This document shows, one piece after another, positions 1-8,924 of a stretch of 64,000 nucleotides of DNA. The notes below the pieces were generated by a model, which saw only the letters and a program-made list of their open reading frames with translations, did no database searches and was not told the DNA's origin. The DNA comes from Halosolutus gelatinilyticus. GTDB taxonomy: Archaea > Halobacteriota > Halobacteria > Halobacteriales > Natrialbaceae. The position numbers and the translations under genes were made by a program. The stretch lies in assembly GCF_023028105.1 (NCBI RefSeq), contig NZ_CP095491.1:1178001-1242000 (forward strand), given 5' to 3'. Position 1 is the stretch's first letter; every line of letters begins with the position of its first letter.

Positions 1-137
1 AGGGAGAAGACGATCAGCAGCGTTCCCATCAGCACGAGCAGCGGCGCCGCCCCCTCGCCCATCGCGACGTCCGAGAAGAGTCTGTTCATCTCGTTGAGGT
101 TGTCCACGATGACGTTCAGGGGTGTGACGGTGTCCAT
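1..137 (-). CDS. N-terminal part of a small membrane protein
   Basis: A leftward reading frame starts at the ATG complementary to 135-137 and runs off the left edge, so only about 45 codons are visible. The visible part begins MDTVTPLNVIVDNLNEMNR, continues through a short acidic stretch (MGEGAAP) and then enters a hydrophobic helix (LLVLMGTLLIVFS). It is therefore probably an integral membrane protein with a short N-terminal segment before its first helix. I do not recognise the family and the function is unknown. It is divergently oriented from the zinc-ribbon gene that follows. Confidence 0.55.
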   Translation of the reverse strand, partial: MDTVTPLNVIVDNLNEMNRLFSDVAMGEGAAPLLVLMGTLLIVFS

Positions 138-245
138 ATGCGGCGTTTGTCACCGATGATACTTGGCCGTGCCGGTCCGTGCCACCGCGTGCGTTCTCTC
201 GCCGCCGTCGGTGCCTCTAAGCCGTCGGCGATCGTACGGCCTGCC

Positions 246-551
246 GTGACGGAGGACGCGACGCTCTCGGATTTCGCTTCCGCGTCGGACGACGGCGACG
301 AGCGCGCGGAGGCCATCGAGACCGACGAATCGGACGGCTCCGACCCGCGGGATCGGCCCGGCGCGAACGACGAGGACGCGGCGGCCGACGAGGATACCGC
401 GATCGGCGACGAGAACGCGACGGTCGACCGACCGACGTCCCTGTCGACGTACGCGTGGGGCGAGTACTCGTGCGCCCGATGCGAGGACGAAACCGATCGC
501 GCGTGGCGCGACGAGGGGGCGCTGGTCTGTCCGGATTGTAAAACGTGGTAA
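246..551 (+). CDS. small acidic protein with C-terminal zinc ribbon (DUF7573-like)
   Basis: 101 codons if the GTG at 246 is used. I prefer this start because the protein then begins VTEDATLSDFASASDD, a typical haloarchaeal opening, whereas the in-frame ATG at 138 adds 36 unconvincing residues and lies right against the divergent gene. The middle is a long disordered acidic stretch rich in Asp, Glu, Ala and Ser. The last 33 residues carry two CxxC pairs (SCARCEDE and VCPDCKTW) around a WRDEGALVC core, which is a one-zinc ribbon like that of the haloarchaeal DUF7573 family. No function is established for the family; binding of nucleic acid or a protein partner is a guess. Confidence 0.65.
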   Translation: MTEDATLSDFASASDDGDERAEAIETDESDGSDPRDRPGANDEDAAADEDTAIGDENATVDRPTSLSTYAWGEYSCARCEDETDRAWRDEGALVCPDCKTW

Positions 552-610
552 CCACCGCCTGCCGACGCGTACGATCGGTAATACGGGGTATCCCGGCGCG
601 GCGCTCCCGA

Positions 611-622
611 ACATTTATATCT
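611..622 (+). promoter_or_regulatory. TATA-like box of cspA
   Basis: The sequence acatttatatct stands 27-33 nt upstream of the cspA ATG at 647, the spacing expected for a leaderless haloarchaeal transcript. Confidence 0.6.
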
Positions 623-646
623 TCGACGTGGTTCTATTGACCTGCA

Positions 647-841
647 ATGGCGAAAGGTACGGTCGCATTCTTCAACGACACTGGCGGCTACGGTTTCATC
701 GAGACTGACGACGCGGACGAGGACGTGTTCTTCCACATGGAGGACGTCGGCGGTCCGGACCTCGAAGAGGGGCAGGAACTCGAGTTCGAAATCGTCGAAG
801 CCGAGAAGGGGCCACGAGCGACCAACGTCGAGCGGCTCTAG
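647..841 (+). CDS. cspA: cold-shock domain protein
   Basis: 64 residues, the full length of a single cold-shock domain (OB fold). It opens MAKGTVAFFNDTGGYGFI and has the RNP1-type motif GGYGFIET and the RNP2-type motif DVFFHMEDV, the aromatic patches that bind single-stranded RNA or DNA. In bacteria and haloarchaea these proteins act as RNA chaperones during growth and cold adaptation. The protein is highly acidic, as expected for a cytoplasm with molar salt. A TATA-like box at the leaderless distance precedes it, so it is probably transcribed alone. Identification is secure; the gene name is by analogy with bacterial CspA. Confidence 0.95.
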   Translation: MAKGTVAFFNDTGGYGFIETDDADEDVFFHMEDVGGPDLEEGQELEFEIVEAEKGPRATNVERL

Positions 842-1035
842 GCGAGTTCACAGGAGGTATCGTTTTCCGATCGTCCGCACCGACCAGCGGCGGCACTGAC
901 CGTCACGAGGCATGCGGTCGGCCCGGCCGAATCGATACTCCGGTCGAACTATCACCCGCTCCGACACAAAGCATATGTTCCGGTATCGATGAGTCCGTAC
1001 TAATAGCGGCGCTTCGTCCCCGCTCGATCTCATCT

Positions 1036-2016
1036 ATGACAGATCCCGACTCGTCAGCGGATACCCCTGGACTGGCAACGCCCGACGACGACGCTCTCCC
1101 GGTGTCGACCGTCGAATCGCTCTGTGCCGACATCGAGGCCAACGTCTCCCGCGTGATCGTCGGGCACGAGGAGGCCGTCGAGCACGTCGTCACCGCGATC
1201 CTCGGCCGCGGACACGTCCTGCTCGACGACGTGCCCGGCGTCGGCAAGACGATGCTCGCCCGATCGATCTCGACGTCGGTCGACTGCACGTTCCGCCGGG
1301 TCCAGTTCACCCCCGACCTCCTGCCGACGGACGTCACGGGCGTCAACGTGTTCAACCAGAAGACTCGCGAGTTCGAGTTCAACGAGGGCCCGGTGTTCGC
1401 CAACATCGTCCTCGGCGACGAGATCAACCGCGCGCCGCCGAAAACCCAGGCGGCGCTGCTCGAGGCAATGGAGGAACAACAGGTCACCGTCGACGGCGAG
1501 ACCCGCGCCCTACCGGAGCCGTTCGTCGTGATCGCGACCCAGAACGCCGTCGAGCCCAACCGGACCTACGAACTCCCCTTCGCCGAGGTCGATCGGTTCA
1601 TGAAGAAGCTCACGCTCGGCTATCCCGACCCCGAGGCCGAGGCCGAACTGCTCGGCCGGACGGTCGGCGATCACCCGATCGAATCGCTCGAACCCGTGAC
1701 GGACACCAGAACGCTCGTTCGCGCCCGCGAGACGGTCTCCCGGGTCACGGTCAGCGAAGCGGTTCGCGAGTACGCGACGCACCTCGTCGGCTACACCCGC
1801 GACCACGCCCACATCGGCGTCAGCCCCCGCGGGACGATCTCGTTGCTGTGCGCGGCCCAGGCCCGCGCCGTCACCGACGGCCGGGAGTTCGTCCACCCCG
1901 ACGACATCCGGCAGGAGGCGCCGTTCGTGCTGAGCCACCGGATCAAAACGAACAGCCGCGATCGAACGGGCGAGAACGTCGTCGCGGACGCGCTCGAACA
2001 CGTTCGCGTGCCATGA
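1036..2016 (+). CDS. MoxR-family AAA+ ATPase
   Basis: 326 residues. The Walker A sequence GVGKTMLAR lies near residue 73 and the Walker B region reads GDEINRAPPKTQAALLEAMEE, the MoxR signature. Sensor 1 reads FVVIATQNAVE and is followed by an arginine-rich lid domain. MoxR ATPases are thought to act as chaperones that help mature protein complexes. This is the first gene of a three-gene module: its TGA overlaps the ATG of the DUF58 gene (ATGA at 2013-2016), and that gene overlaps the transglutaminase gene in the same way, so the three are translationally coupled. The first 25 residues are a low-complexity acidic tail. The family is certain; the client is inferred to be the two following proteins. 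Confidence 0.93.
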   Translation: MTDPDSSADTPGLATPDDDALPVSTVESLCADIEANVSRVIVGHEEAVEHVVTAILGRGHVLLDDVPGVGKTMLARSISTSVDCTFRRVQFTPDLLPTDVTGVNVFNQKTREFEFNEGPVFANIVLGDEINRAPPKTQAALLEAMEEQQVTVDGETRALPEPFVVIATQNAVEPNRTYELPFAEVDRFMKKLTLGYPDPEAEAELLGRTVGDHPIESLEPVTDTRTLVRARETVSRVTVSEAVREYATHLVGYTRDHAHIGVSPRGTISLLCAAQARAVTDGREFVHPDDIRQEAPFVLSHRIKTNSRDRTGENVVADALEHVRVP

Positions 2017-3083
2017 GACCCACGCGCCGCGGCTGGGGCGTCGTCGCTGTGGTCGGATTCGCGCTCGCGATGAGCTTTAGGTACGGCCCGCGATCGTTGA
2101 ACGCCGTCGTCACCCCGCTGCTCGTCGTCGTCCTCGCCGGCGTCGTGACGGCCGTCCGGGCCAGGCGGCCGACGGTCACGCGCACGCCGTCGCTGGAGGG
2201 ATTCGTCGGCGAACGACTCACCGTCACCGCGACGATCGAGACGAACCGGGCCGTGCCCGCGACCGTCCAGGACGCCGTCGGCGACGGGCTGTCGGCGATC
2301 GATCCGAGCGAGGCGACGACCCTCGGTGGGACCCGCGAGTTCAGCTACGGGATCGAACTCGAGGAGCGCGGCGACCACCGCGTCGGACCGCTGTCGATCA
2401 CCGTGACGGACCTCTTCGGGCTGTTCGAACGCCGGTTCACCTACGAGGAGTGCACCGACGTCCTCGTCTACCCGCCGGTGTACGACCTCCGTGGATCCGA
2501 CGGGGATTTCGCCGTCCTCGCCGAGATCGCAGACCGGATCGACCGCGAGGAGTTCGACCACCTCCGCGAGTACCGCCGCGGCGACGCCCTCCGGGACGTC
2601 CACTGGAAGTCGGCCGCCAAGCGACCGGACGACGACCTGGTCGTCACGGAGTACGCGAGCGACGAGAGCGCCGGCTCCGCAGTGGTGGCTGCCGAGTGTA
2701 CCCCCGATCGGACCGACGAACTGGCCGCCGCCGTCGCCAGCGTCGCGACCGCGCTGCTGGAGTTAGGCGTCGACGTCGGCCTCGACCTCCCCGCCGAATC
2801 GCGGCCGCCCGGGTCGGGCCAGGACCACCACTACGACCTCCTCAGATCCCTCGCCGTCGTCGACGCCGGCGAACTGGAGGACGAACGTCGAGACGGAGCG
2901 GCGGTGCTCGTCCAGGCCGACGTCGACGGGACGCGGGTCGTCGTCGACGGCCGGACGGTCGCGTTCGATCGGCTCCGCGGTCGCGCCGGTGCGACCGACG
3001 GCGTCGGGGCACACGATTCGAGATCGAACCGGCCCCGAACGGCCGACGGAACCGGGGATCGATCGCGGGGGGTGAACGCATGA
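2013..3083 (+). CDS. DUF58 domain membrane protein
   Basis: 356 residues starting at the ATG that overlaps the moxR stop codon. Two hydrophobic segments near residues 8-45 (WGVVAVVGFALAM and VVTPLLVVVLAGVV) anchor it in the membrane. A beta-rich domain follows, and then the DUF58 hallmark HLREYRRGDALRDVHWKSAA near residues 180-200, which gives the family its vWA-like C-terminal fold. Proteins of this family are nearly always encoded between a MoxR ATPase and a transglutaminase-like protein, exactly as here. The biochemical role is not established. The C-terminus ends in a disordered Arg/Asp-rich tail. The stop codon overlaps the next start by four bases. Confidence 0.9.
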   Translation: MRPTRRGWGVVAVVGFALAMSFRYGPRSLNAVVTPLLVVVLAGVVTAVRARRPTVTRTPSLEGFVGERLTVTATIETNRAVPATVQDAVGDGLSAIDPSEATTLGGTREFSYGIELEERGDHRVGPLSITVTDLFGLFERRFTYEECTDVLVYPPVYDLRGSDGDFAVLAEIADRIDREEFDHLREYRRGDALRDVHWKSAAKRPDDDLVVTEYASDESAGSAVVAAECTPDRTDELAAAVASVATALLELGVDVGLDLPAESRPPGSGQDHHYDLLRSLAVVDAGELEDERRDGAAVLVQADVDGTRVVVDGRTVAFDRLRGRAGATDGVGAHDSRSNRPRTADGTGDRSRGVNA

Positions 3084-5356
3084 GCACGCGTAACGCCCGC
3101 GATCGATCGTCCGGGTTGACGGCGGACGGGACAGTCTTGCCTAGCGTATTCCGCCTGCTCGCGCTCGGCTGCGTCCTGATTCTGACGGCCTCCTACGTGA
3201 GCGTCCTGGGCGAGGTTACCAGCGTCGTCGGCGGCACGGAACCGTTGCTTGCCACCGTCGGCGTGATGCTCGTCGCCGCCACGGTACTCGCGGGGACGAT
3301 CCGGCCGCGAACCGCGGCGATCGGAACGATCGTCCTCTTTCTCGCCGGCTTCGGGTACTACTTCTCGGCGGCCGGTGTCGGCGTCGGCGTCGCGCTCGGT
3401 GCGATGGACGAGGTGATCGCCGACACCGTCACGCTGATCACCGGATTACCCCTGCTCCGGATGGTGCGAGCCGACGTCTGGGCGCTCGGATTCGCTCCGG
3501 GACCGGTATTCCTGTCGTGGTACCTCGCGGTTCGCGATCGCTACGATCTGGCCGTCGTCCCCGGCGGCTTCGCGCTGCTCTTTCTGGTGCTGACCGGCGA
3601 CGCCACACCCGGCGTTACGCTGCTCGGTACGCTCGGGGCGGTCGGCGCGATCGGTTTCGGCGAACTCGACCGCCGAGGCGGGTCGGTCGCGCTGGTCGAC
3701 CTGCTCGCCGTCCTCGTCTCGGTGATCGTCGTGCTCTCGATGTCGGTTACGGTCGTCCCGGGCGGGCCGGCCAGCCCGGAGTTTCTCAACCAGGGCGAAC
3801 CCGGGTCGCTCGAAGGGGCGATCGACTCCGCGAGCGATCGGTCCGGAATCGCCGGCACGGTCGACCTCTCGCCGGAAGTGCGATTCACGGTCCAGTCCGA
3901 GCAACCGTCCTACTGGCGAACGGGTGTCTACGATCGGTACACCGGCAACGAGTGGATCCGGACCGGGCAGGAGCGCCAGTACGACGGCGCGATCGACCCG
4001 CCGCCGGGCAAGTATGAGACTACCAGACACGTCGTCACGGCGGAAACGAAACTCGGCGTGATGCCCGTAGCACCGCAGCCGCTGGCCGTCGAGGGGGATC
4101 TCACGGAACACACGACGGTGTCGAGCCACGGGCAACCCCGGCCAACGACGCCGCTGCTCGAGGGCGACAAGTACATCGTCGAGAGCGCGATCGTCGACCC
4201 GAATCCCGAGGACCTGCGAACGGCGGGGACGAACTACCCCGACGACGTGACCCAGTTCTACCTCCAGACGCCCGAAGGAACGTCCGAAGCGTTCGAGGAA
4301 CGAACCGCCGAGGTGACCGCCGACGCCGACACGGCCTACGACAAAGCGGCCGCGATCGAGTCGCACCTGCGCACCTCCAAGGACTACTCCCTCGAGGTCG
4401 ACCGGCCGGCCGACGACGTCGCCGAGACGTTCCTGCTCGAGATGGACGAGGGCTACTGCGTCTACTTCGCGACGACGATGGTCCAGATGCTTCGGACCGA
4501 GGGGGTGCCCGCGCGCTACGTCACCGGCTACACGACCGGGCAACAGGTCGACGACGACACGTACGTCGTCCGGGGACTGGACGCCCACGCGTGGGTCGAG
4601 GTCTACTTCCCCGGTCACGGCTGGGTCGCATTCGAGCCGACGCCCGGCGGCGAACGCGACGCGGTTCACGACGAGCGCATCCGGGAGGCGCGCCAGAACG
4701 GCGCCGACAACGTCGACACCGACGCCAGTTCGGACGTCCCGATCGGGGACGAGGACTCCGACGACAACGGGTCGTCTGACCCACCGTCCGGCAGCGACGA
4801 TCCGAACCGACCGAACGAGTCGCCACCGGACGACGGTCGAAACGGGTCGAATTCGTCCGACGGCGGGGCCGTCGACCCGCCGAGCGGTGATTCCGGCGTC
4901 GGATCGGAGGCGGCCGACGGGGGAACCGACGACGGGGCGGCAGGCATCGATCGACTGACGGCGCCGATCACGCGCGAGACGGCCGGTATCGCGCTCGTGG
5001 TTCTGGTCGGGCTGGTCGCGGGCGCCCGCCGGACCGACGCCGTGACGCGCGCACGGCGCGAATTCCGGGTGTACTGGCACGGGCCGCGGGAGGACCCCGA
5101 CGCGGACGCTCGGCGCGCGTACCGCCGGCTCGAGCGACACCTCGCCAGGCAGTATCGGCCGCGGCGGGACGCCGAGTCGCCGCGGCGATACCTGGCGGCG
5201 CTCCGCGACGACCACGCGATCGATCCGCGAGTCGAGACGGTCGTCGCGACCTACGAGCACGCGACCTACGGCACCGGCGTCGATCGCGACGCGGCCGAGA
5301 CGGCGATCGAAATCGTCGACGGACTGGTCCGGACGCACCTTCCGTTAGGCGAGTGA
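3080..5356 (+). CDS. TgpA-like transglutaminase-domain membrane protein
   Basis: 758 residues. The first 230 or so contain about six transmembrane helices (DUF3488/TgpA-type N-terminus). A long domain outside the membrane follows, containing a transglutaminase-like papain fold: the nucleophile Cys is at about residue 460 in DEGYCVYFATTM, the His at about 503 in LDAHAWVEVYFP, and the third position is the EPTPG motif. After a disordered Ser/Asp/Gly/Pro-rich linker (about residues 540-630) there is one more helix (TAGIALVVLVGLVAGA) and a cytoplasmic DUF4129-like tail. It is the last gene of the moxR-DUF58-tgpA module. Catalysis of peptide cross-linking or cleavage at the cell surface is plausible, but the substrate is unknown. 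Confidence 0.9.
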   Translation: MSTRNARDRSSGLTADGTVLPSVFRLLALGCVLILTASYVSVLGEVTSVVGGTEPLLATVGVMLVAATVLAGTIRPRTAAIGTIVLFLAGFGYYFSAAGVGVGVALGAMDEVIADTVTLITGLPLLRMVRADVWALGFAPGPVFLSWYLAVRDRYDLAVVPGGFALLFLVLTGDATPGVTLLGTLGAVGAIGFGELDRRGGSVALVDLLAVLVSVIVVLSMSVTVVPGGPASPEFLNQGEPGSLEGAIDSASDRSGIAGTVDLSPEVRFTVQSEQPSYWRTGVYDRYTGNEWIRTGQERQYDGAIDPPPGKYETTRHVVTAETKLGVMPVAPQPLAVEGDLTEHTTVSSHGQPRPTTPLLEGDKYIVESAIVDPNPEDLRTAGTNYPDDVTQFYLQTPEGTSEAFEERTAEVTADADTAYDKAAAIESHLRTSKDYSLEVDRPADDVAETFLLEMDEGYCVYFATTMVQMLRTEGVPARYVTGYTTGQQVDDDTYVVRGLDAHAWVEVYFPGHGWVAFEPTPGGERDAVHDERIREARQNGADNVDTDASSDVPIGDEDSDDNGSSDPPSGSDDPNRPNESPPDDGRNGSNSSDGGAVDPPSGDSGVGSEAADGGTDDGAAGIDRLTAPITRETAGIALVVLVGLVAGARRTDAVTRARREFRVYWHGPREDPDADARRAYRRLERHLARQYRPRRDAESPRRYLAALRDDHAIDPRVETVVATYEHATYGTGVDRDAAETAIEIVDGLVRTHLPLGE

Positions 5357-5428
5357 TGGCACCGAATCCACGTTTCGACACGTCGCGCACAAAAAGAACC
5401 ACACGACGGGACGTGGGTCCCGATAGTG

Positions 5429-5437
5429 TTTAATATG
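5429..5437 (+). promoter_or_regulatory. TATA-like box of the aIF1 gene
   Basis: tttaatatg lies 24-32 nt before the ATG at 5461, consistent with a leaderless transcript. Confidence 0.55.
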
Positions 5438-5460
5438 CTCATTTCGTACGACCGAACGTA

Positions 5461-5754
5461 ATGTCGGAAGTCTGCTCGACGTGCGGGCTCCCCCAGGAAC
5501 TTTGCGTCTGCGAAGACGTGGCCAAGGGGCAGCAAGAACTCAACATCCGCATTGACGAGCGTAGATACGGAAAAGAGGTAACGATCATCGAAGGCTTCGA
5601 TCCGAAAGACGTCGACTTAGACAGTCTCTCGTCGGATCTCAAGTCCAAGTTCGCCTGTGGCGGCACCGTCGAGGACAGCCACATCGAACTGCAAGGCAAC
5701 CACTCCGGCCGCGTCGAAGATTTCCTTCGGGACCGCGGCTTCAACGTCGCCTGA
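5461..5754 (+). CDS. translation initiation factor aIF1 (SUI1 family)
   Basis: 97 residues, the normal length of archaeal aIF1. The N-terminus carries a CxxC...CxC zinc-binding hook ([16 protein letters not shown]), typical of archaeal and some bacterial SUI1 proteins. The SUI1 domain follows, with the diagnostic [20 protein letters not shown] and [15 protein letters not shown] segments. aIF1 binds the small ribosomal subunit and enforces correct start-codon selection. It appears monocistronic, with its own promoter, and the next gene is convergent. Identification is secure. Confidence 0.95.
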   Translation: MSEVCSTCGLPQELCVCEDVAKGQQELNIRIDERRYGKEVTIIEGFDPKDVDLDSLSSDLKSKFACGGTVEDSHIELQGNHSGRVEDFLRDRGFNVA

Positions 5755-5943
5755 TGCCCGCGATGCTCTGAGACGACTTCCGATCCACGGCCGCGCGCGC
5801 ATCGTTTCTCCTACCGACTTCGCGTTGTTCAGTTCCCCAGCAGCGCCGCCGTCGGCGAGATCCCTACGACACCGCTGTGTCGAACGCGCCGACCGAGACG
5901 GTGGCGGGCGATCGATCGGTGCGTCCGGGGACTTCCCGAGGAG

Positions 5944-6312
5944 CTAGAAGGGGGATTCGGCGTCGGCGGTCGACTCGCCCTCGCCGGCCTCGTCCGCGAC
6001 GAGGCCGAACTTCATGCCGTACTTCTCGAGGCCGCCTTCCATGCTCTCGACGCGGGCGTCGGCGGTGCCCTCGTAGGAGCCGATGAGCTGGGCCGCCTGG
6101 ACGCTCGCCTTGCCGTGCGGACAGACGGTCACGATGCGGTCTTCGCCTTCGAGTTCGTCGATCCGGCTCGTGAGCTCCTGGAACGGGAGGTTTTCGCTGT
6201 CGGGGATGTGGCTGCGTTTGAAGCTCTGTGCATCCCGAATGTCGACGACTCGGACGTCGTCGCCGTTCTCGAGGAGTTCCTTCACCTCGTCCGGGGTGAT
6301 TTCGCCGTCCAT
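5944..6312 (-). CDS. single-domain rhodanese-like protein
   Basis: 122 residues when started at the ATG complementary to 6310-6312 (MDGEITPDEVKELL). Twelve further upstream codons are open but resemble no rhodanese N-terminus. The rhodanese fold is shown by VRVVDIRDAQSF, SHIPDSENLPF and the active-site loop VCPHGKASVQAA, whose Cys would carry a persulfide. The C-terminal CDC25-like segment SMEGGLEKYGMKF is also present, and a short acidic tail closes the protein. Such single-domain proteins transfer sulfane sulfur or signal its presence, and the partner is unknown. The gene is convergent with the aIF1 gene. Confidence 0.88.
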   Translation of the reverse strand: MDGEITPDEVKELLENGDDVRVVDIRDAQSFKRSHIPDSENLPFQELTSRIDELEGEDRIVTVCPHGKASVQAAQLIGSYEGTADARVESMEGGLEKYGMKFGLVADEAGEGESTADAESPF

Positions 6313-6483
6313 TATCCCGGTGTTAGGACGCCGGGCGAATAAGCCCACGGGTCGGTTCTCGGATCCATAGTCGGAAGAGACGCCTCGATACTGAGACCAC
6401 TACAAGGTGGCCACAATCGGTTGACTACCGGCGCGTAAACGGATAGTTCTACGCTGAACAGAAGCTCACTACCGCGGATCGCC

Positions 6484-7122
6484 CTAAAGCAATCCGTCCT
6501 CCTTCGCGAGCAACAGCGACGTCAGCGTCGAGTCGTTGGCCGGCTGTTCGCGGGCCCGACCGAGCGCCTCGTCGACCGGCACGGTCGTCACGGAGAGGAA
6601 CTCGTTGGAGTCGAGTTCCCGCCTGCCGGGTTCGAGCCCCTCGGCGTAGACGACGCCCCGATCGTGTCGGAGCACCCCGGTGGCGACGGCGTACTCCTGG
6701 AGGAGCGCGGTGCTCGACGGCCGAAATCCGGTCTCCTCCTCGAGTTCGCGCGCGGCGGCCGTCGTGTAGGACTCGCCGTCCTCGACGATGCCGGCGGGCA
6801 ACTCGAGGTGCGTCTCCCGGATCGGCGGCCGGTACTGCTCGACGAACAGGAGCCGGTCCCGACCGTCGTCGATCGGCTCGTCGTTCTCGCCGTCGATCGG
6901 GTTCGTATCGTCGCCGCTCCCGTCCGTGTCCGCGCCGATCGCGTCGACGAGGACGCCAGCGTCGATCCGGGCGACGACGACCACCGCCGGCGGCAGTTCG
7001 GCCCAGTAGTAGCGCTTCTCGGCGCCGTCGGGCTGTTCGAGCAGATCGTACCCCCCGTCGTACCAGGGCGTCTCGTACTCGGTCACCTCCTCGAGGAGGT
7101 CCCAGTCGTCGGGTTCGGTCAT
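6484..7122 (-). CDS. NUDIX hydrolase, ADP-ribose pyrophosphatase-like
   Basis: 212 residues with a perfect Nudix box: G-x5-E-x7-R-E-x-x-E-E-x-G, starting at GIVEDGE and ending RELEEETGF. The upstream strand FVEQYRPPIRETHLELPAG is the QxR...ELPAG pattern of the ADP-ribose pyrophosphatase subgroup, so the likely substrate is a nucleoside diphosphate sugar such as ADP-ribose. A haloarchaeal acidic insertion (DGSGDDTNPIDGENDE) sits before this strand. The gene is leftward; the antiporter gene ends 45 nt upstream of its start. The family is certain and the substrate is inferred. Confidence 0.9.
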   Translation of the reverse strand: MTEPDDWDLLEEVTEYETPWYDGGYDLLEQPDGAEKRYYWAELPPAVVVVARIDAGVLVDAIGADTDGSGDDTNPIDGENDEPIDDGRDRLLFVEQYRPPIRETHLELPAGIVEDGESYTTAAARELEEETGFRPSSTALLQEYAVATGVLRHDRGVVYAEGLEPGRRELDSNEFLSVTTVPVDEALGRAREQPANDSTLTSLLLAKEDGLL

Positions 7123-7167
7123 CGGGTAACTGCTACGGGCGCCGACCGTAATAGGTGGCGTTTCGGA

Positions 7168-8424
7168 TCACGCGTCGCCGGCCTCCGACTCCGCCTCGAA
7201 GGTGGGCCCCTCGGTGAAGACCAGTTCGTCCGCCCGCGCCAGCCAGTCGATGCCCCACTTGACGGTCGGCGGGACGAGCACCGTCGTGAAGATCGCCGTG
7301 AAGACGAGCACCGAGAACAGCTCCTGACCGATGACGCCGGCCGAGAGAGCGATCGAGACGATGACGATCTCGACGGTTCCTCGGCCGTTCATTCCGAGCC
7401 CGATGACGAGTCCCTCCTTCGAGGAGAGCTTCGTCGGGAGGGCGAATAGCCAACTGCCGACGATCTTGCCGACGAAGGCGATGATCAAGATGAGCACGAG
7501 CAGGTCGAGTCGCTGCGTGAACACGCTGAGGGTGAGTTCGAACGCGACCGAGACGAAGAAGATCGGGGCGAAAAAGCCCATCGCCAGGTCGTACATGACG
7601 TCGTACATGTGGTTGTAGATGTCCGGGTCGAGCTGCGCCTGTCGGAGGAACAACCCGGCGATGAACCCGCCGATGATCATGTGGAGGTCGACCAGCGCCG
7701 CGAAGAAGGCGAAGACCAGCGCGACCACGAGCGCGACCGTAAACGCCGAGGTCTTGTCGACGAACTCGTGGCGCTCCATCCACGTCTGGAGCCCCTCCCA
7801 GATGTAGGGAAGGAACCGATCGCCGACCACCAGCGCGGCCGCGAAGAACAACAGCGCCTTCCCCGCGACCAGTCCGAGATCGACGATCGTCACGTCGCCC
7901 GTTTCGATGAATCCCATGATGCCGGCGAAGACGACCATCACGCCCACGTCAGACAGCAGCGCACCCCCGAGGAGAACCCCCGCGATGCGCGTATCGAGGA
8001 TCCCCAGATCGACCAGGATGCGCGACTTCGTCGCCAGCGACGTCGCGGCCATCGCGATGCCGATGAATAGCGACTGCTCCATCGTCGCACCGATGAACCC
8101 CCCGGCCAGGTAGCCGAGGCCGAAGGGGACGACGAAGCCGCCGAACGCGACCATCAGCGCCTGCGGACCGAGTTCGAACAGGTCGTGGAGGTCGACCTCC
8201 ATCCCGACGTAGATCATCAACAGGAAGACGCCGAGTTCCGCGAAGACGTCGATCGCCTCGGAACCGTGTAACAGCCCGAACACCGCCGGTCCGAAGACGA
8301 TCCCCGCGAAGAGTTCCCCCATCAGCGCCGGGTAGCCGAGCCGCTCGACGATGAGGCCGAAGATCCACGCGAGCGTTAATACCAGCAGGAGATTGAGCAG
8401 ATCAATGCCGCCGGCTTCGACCAT
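7168..8424 (-). CDS. cation:proton antiporter (CPA2/Kef type)
   Basis: 418 residues with about twelve transmembrane helices. The ATG at 8424 (MVEAGGIDLLNLLLVLTLAW) is chosen because it begins just before the first helix; the open frame upstream is Arg/Ser-rich and unlikely. Family signatures include LGYPALMGELFAGIVFGP near the N-terminus, ELGVFLLMIYVGMEVDL, and the later LVIGLGMNGRGTVEIVIVSIAL, which contains the conserved NGRG segment of CPA2 exchangers. These proteins exchange Na+ or K+ for H+. No cytoplasmic TrkA-N domain is present, so gating differs from KefB/C. Ion specificity cannot be read from sequence alone. Confidence 0.9.
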   Translation of the reverse strand: MVEAGGIDLLNLLLVLTLAWIFGLIVERLGYPALMGELFAGIVFGPAVFGLLHGSEAIDVFAELGVFLLMIYVGMEVDLHDLFELGPQALMVAFGGFVVPFGLGYLAGGFIGATMEQSLFIGIAMAATSLATKSRILVDLGILDTRIAGVLLGGALLSDVGVMVVFAGIMGFIETGDVTIVDLGLVAGKALLFFAAALVVGDRFLPYIWEGLQTWMERHEFVDKTSAFTVALVVALVFAFFAALVDLHMIIGGFIAGLFLRQAQLDPDIYNHMYDVMYDLAMGFFAPIFFVSVAFELTLSVFTQRLDLLVLILIIAFVGKIVGSWLFALPTKLSSKEGLVIGLGMNGRGTVEIVIVSIALSAGVIGQELFSVLVFTAIFTTVLVPPTVKWGIDWLARADELVFTEGPTFEAESEAGDA

Positions 8425-8479
8425 GTCGTGTCCTACAGGGTCCAGTAGTGAAGCGCCTTGGGGTCGGGGCAGATAGTCG

Positions 8480-8899
8480 TCAGGACTGCGCGACGAGATC
8501 CCGGTAGATCCGTCCGAACGCCTGTCGGCGGAGCGTCGCGATCGCGGCGTCCTCCTCGCGCTGGAACGTCGCCGCAACGGCGTCGCCCTCGGGGCCCGCG
8601 TGCCAGACGACGCGATCGACGCTCTCGTGGCCGACCTCGGTCACGTCGCCGTCGTACGCGTCACGCCACTCCTCGTACTCCTCGCGGCTGCCGACCCGCA
8701 CTTCGAGAAGGCTCGCGAACAGGGCGTCGCGGGCCGTCTCGACGACGTCGCCGGTGACGCGCTCGCCGTACTCCTCGCGATCGAACGCCATCGCCTTCGC
8801 GACCTCGCGGACGACCGTCTGGGCCGCAGGGCCGACCGTCTCGTACTGTTCGCGCGCGTCCTCGGTCGACTCGAAGGTGAACGTCCCCGCCGTGTGCAT
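8480..8899 (-). CDS. DUF5809 family protein
   Basis: 139 residues, soluble and acidic, beginning MHTAGTFTFESTEDAREQYE. The protein is mostly helical and has no motif that I can link to catalysis. It matches my recollection of the haloarchaeal DUF5809 family, which typically lies next to a DUF5810 gene, as here: the DUF5810 gene ends 25 nt upstream on the same strand. The conserved pairing suggests a shared process, but none is established. Confidence 0.75.
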   Translation of the reverse strand: MHTAGTFTFESTEDAREQYETVGPAAQTVVREVAKAMAFDREEYGERVTGDVVETARDALFASLLEVRVGSREEYEEWRDAYDGDVTEVGHESVDRVVWHAGPEGDAVAATFQREEDAAIATLRRQAFGRIYRDLVAQS

Positions 8900-8924
8900 A
8901 GGCGAACGGTCGTGCGTCGGATAG

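Noticed and set aside
3446-5338. Very long antisense open frames, for example opposite the transglutaminase gene and opposite both leuS genes
   Set aside because: High G+C codon use in the true frame leaves the opposite frames free of stops. The translations are Arg/Val/Asp-rich shadows without motifs.
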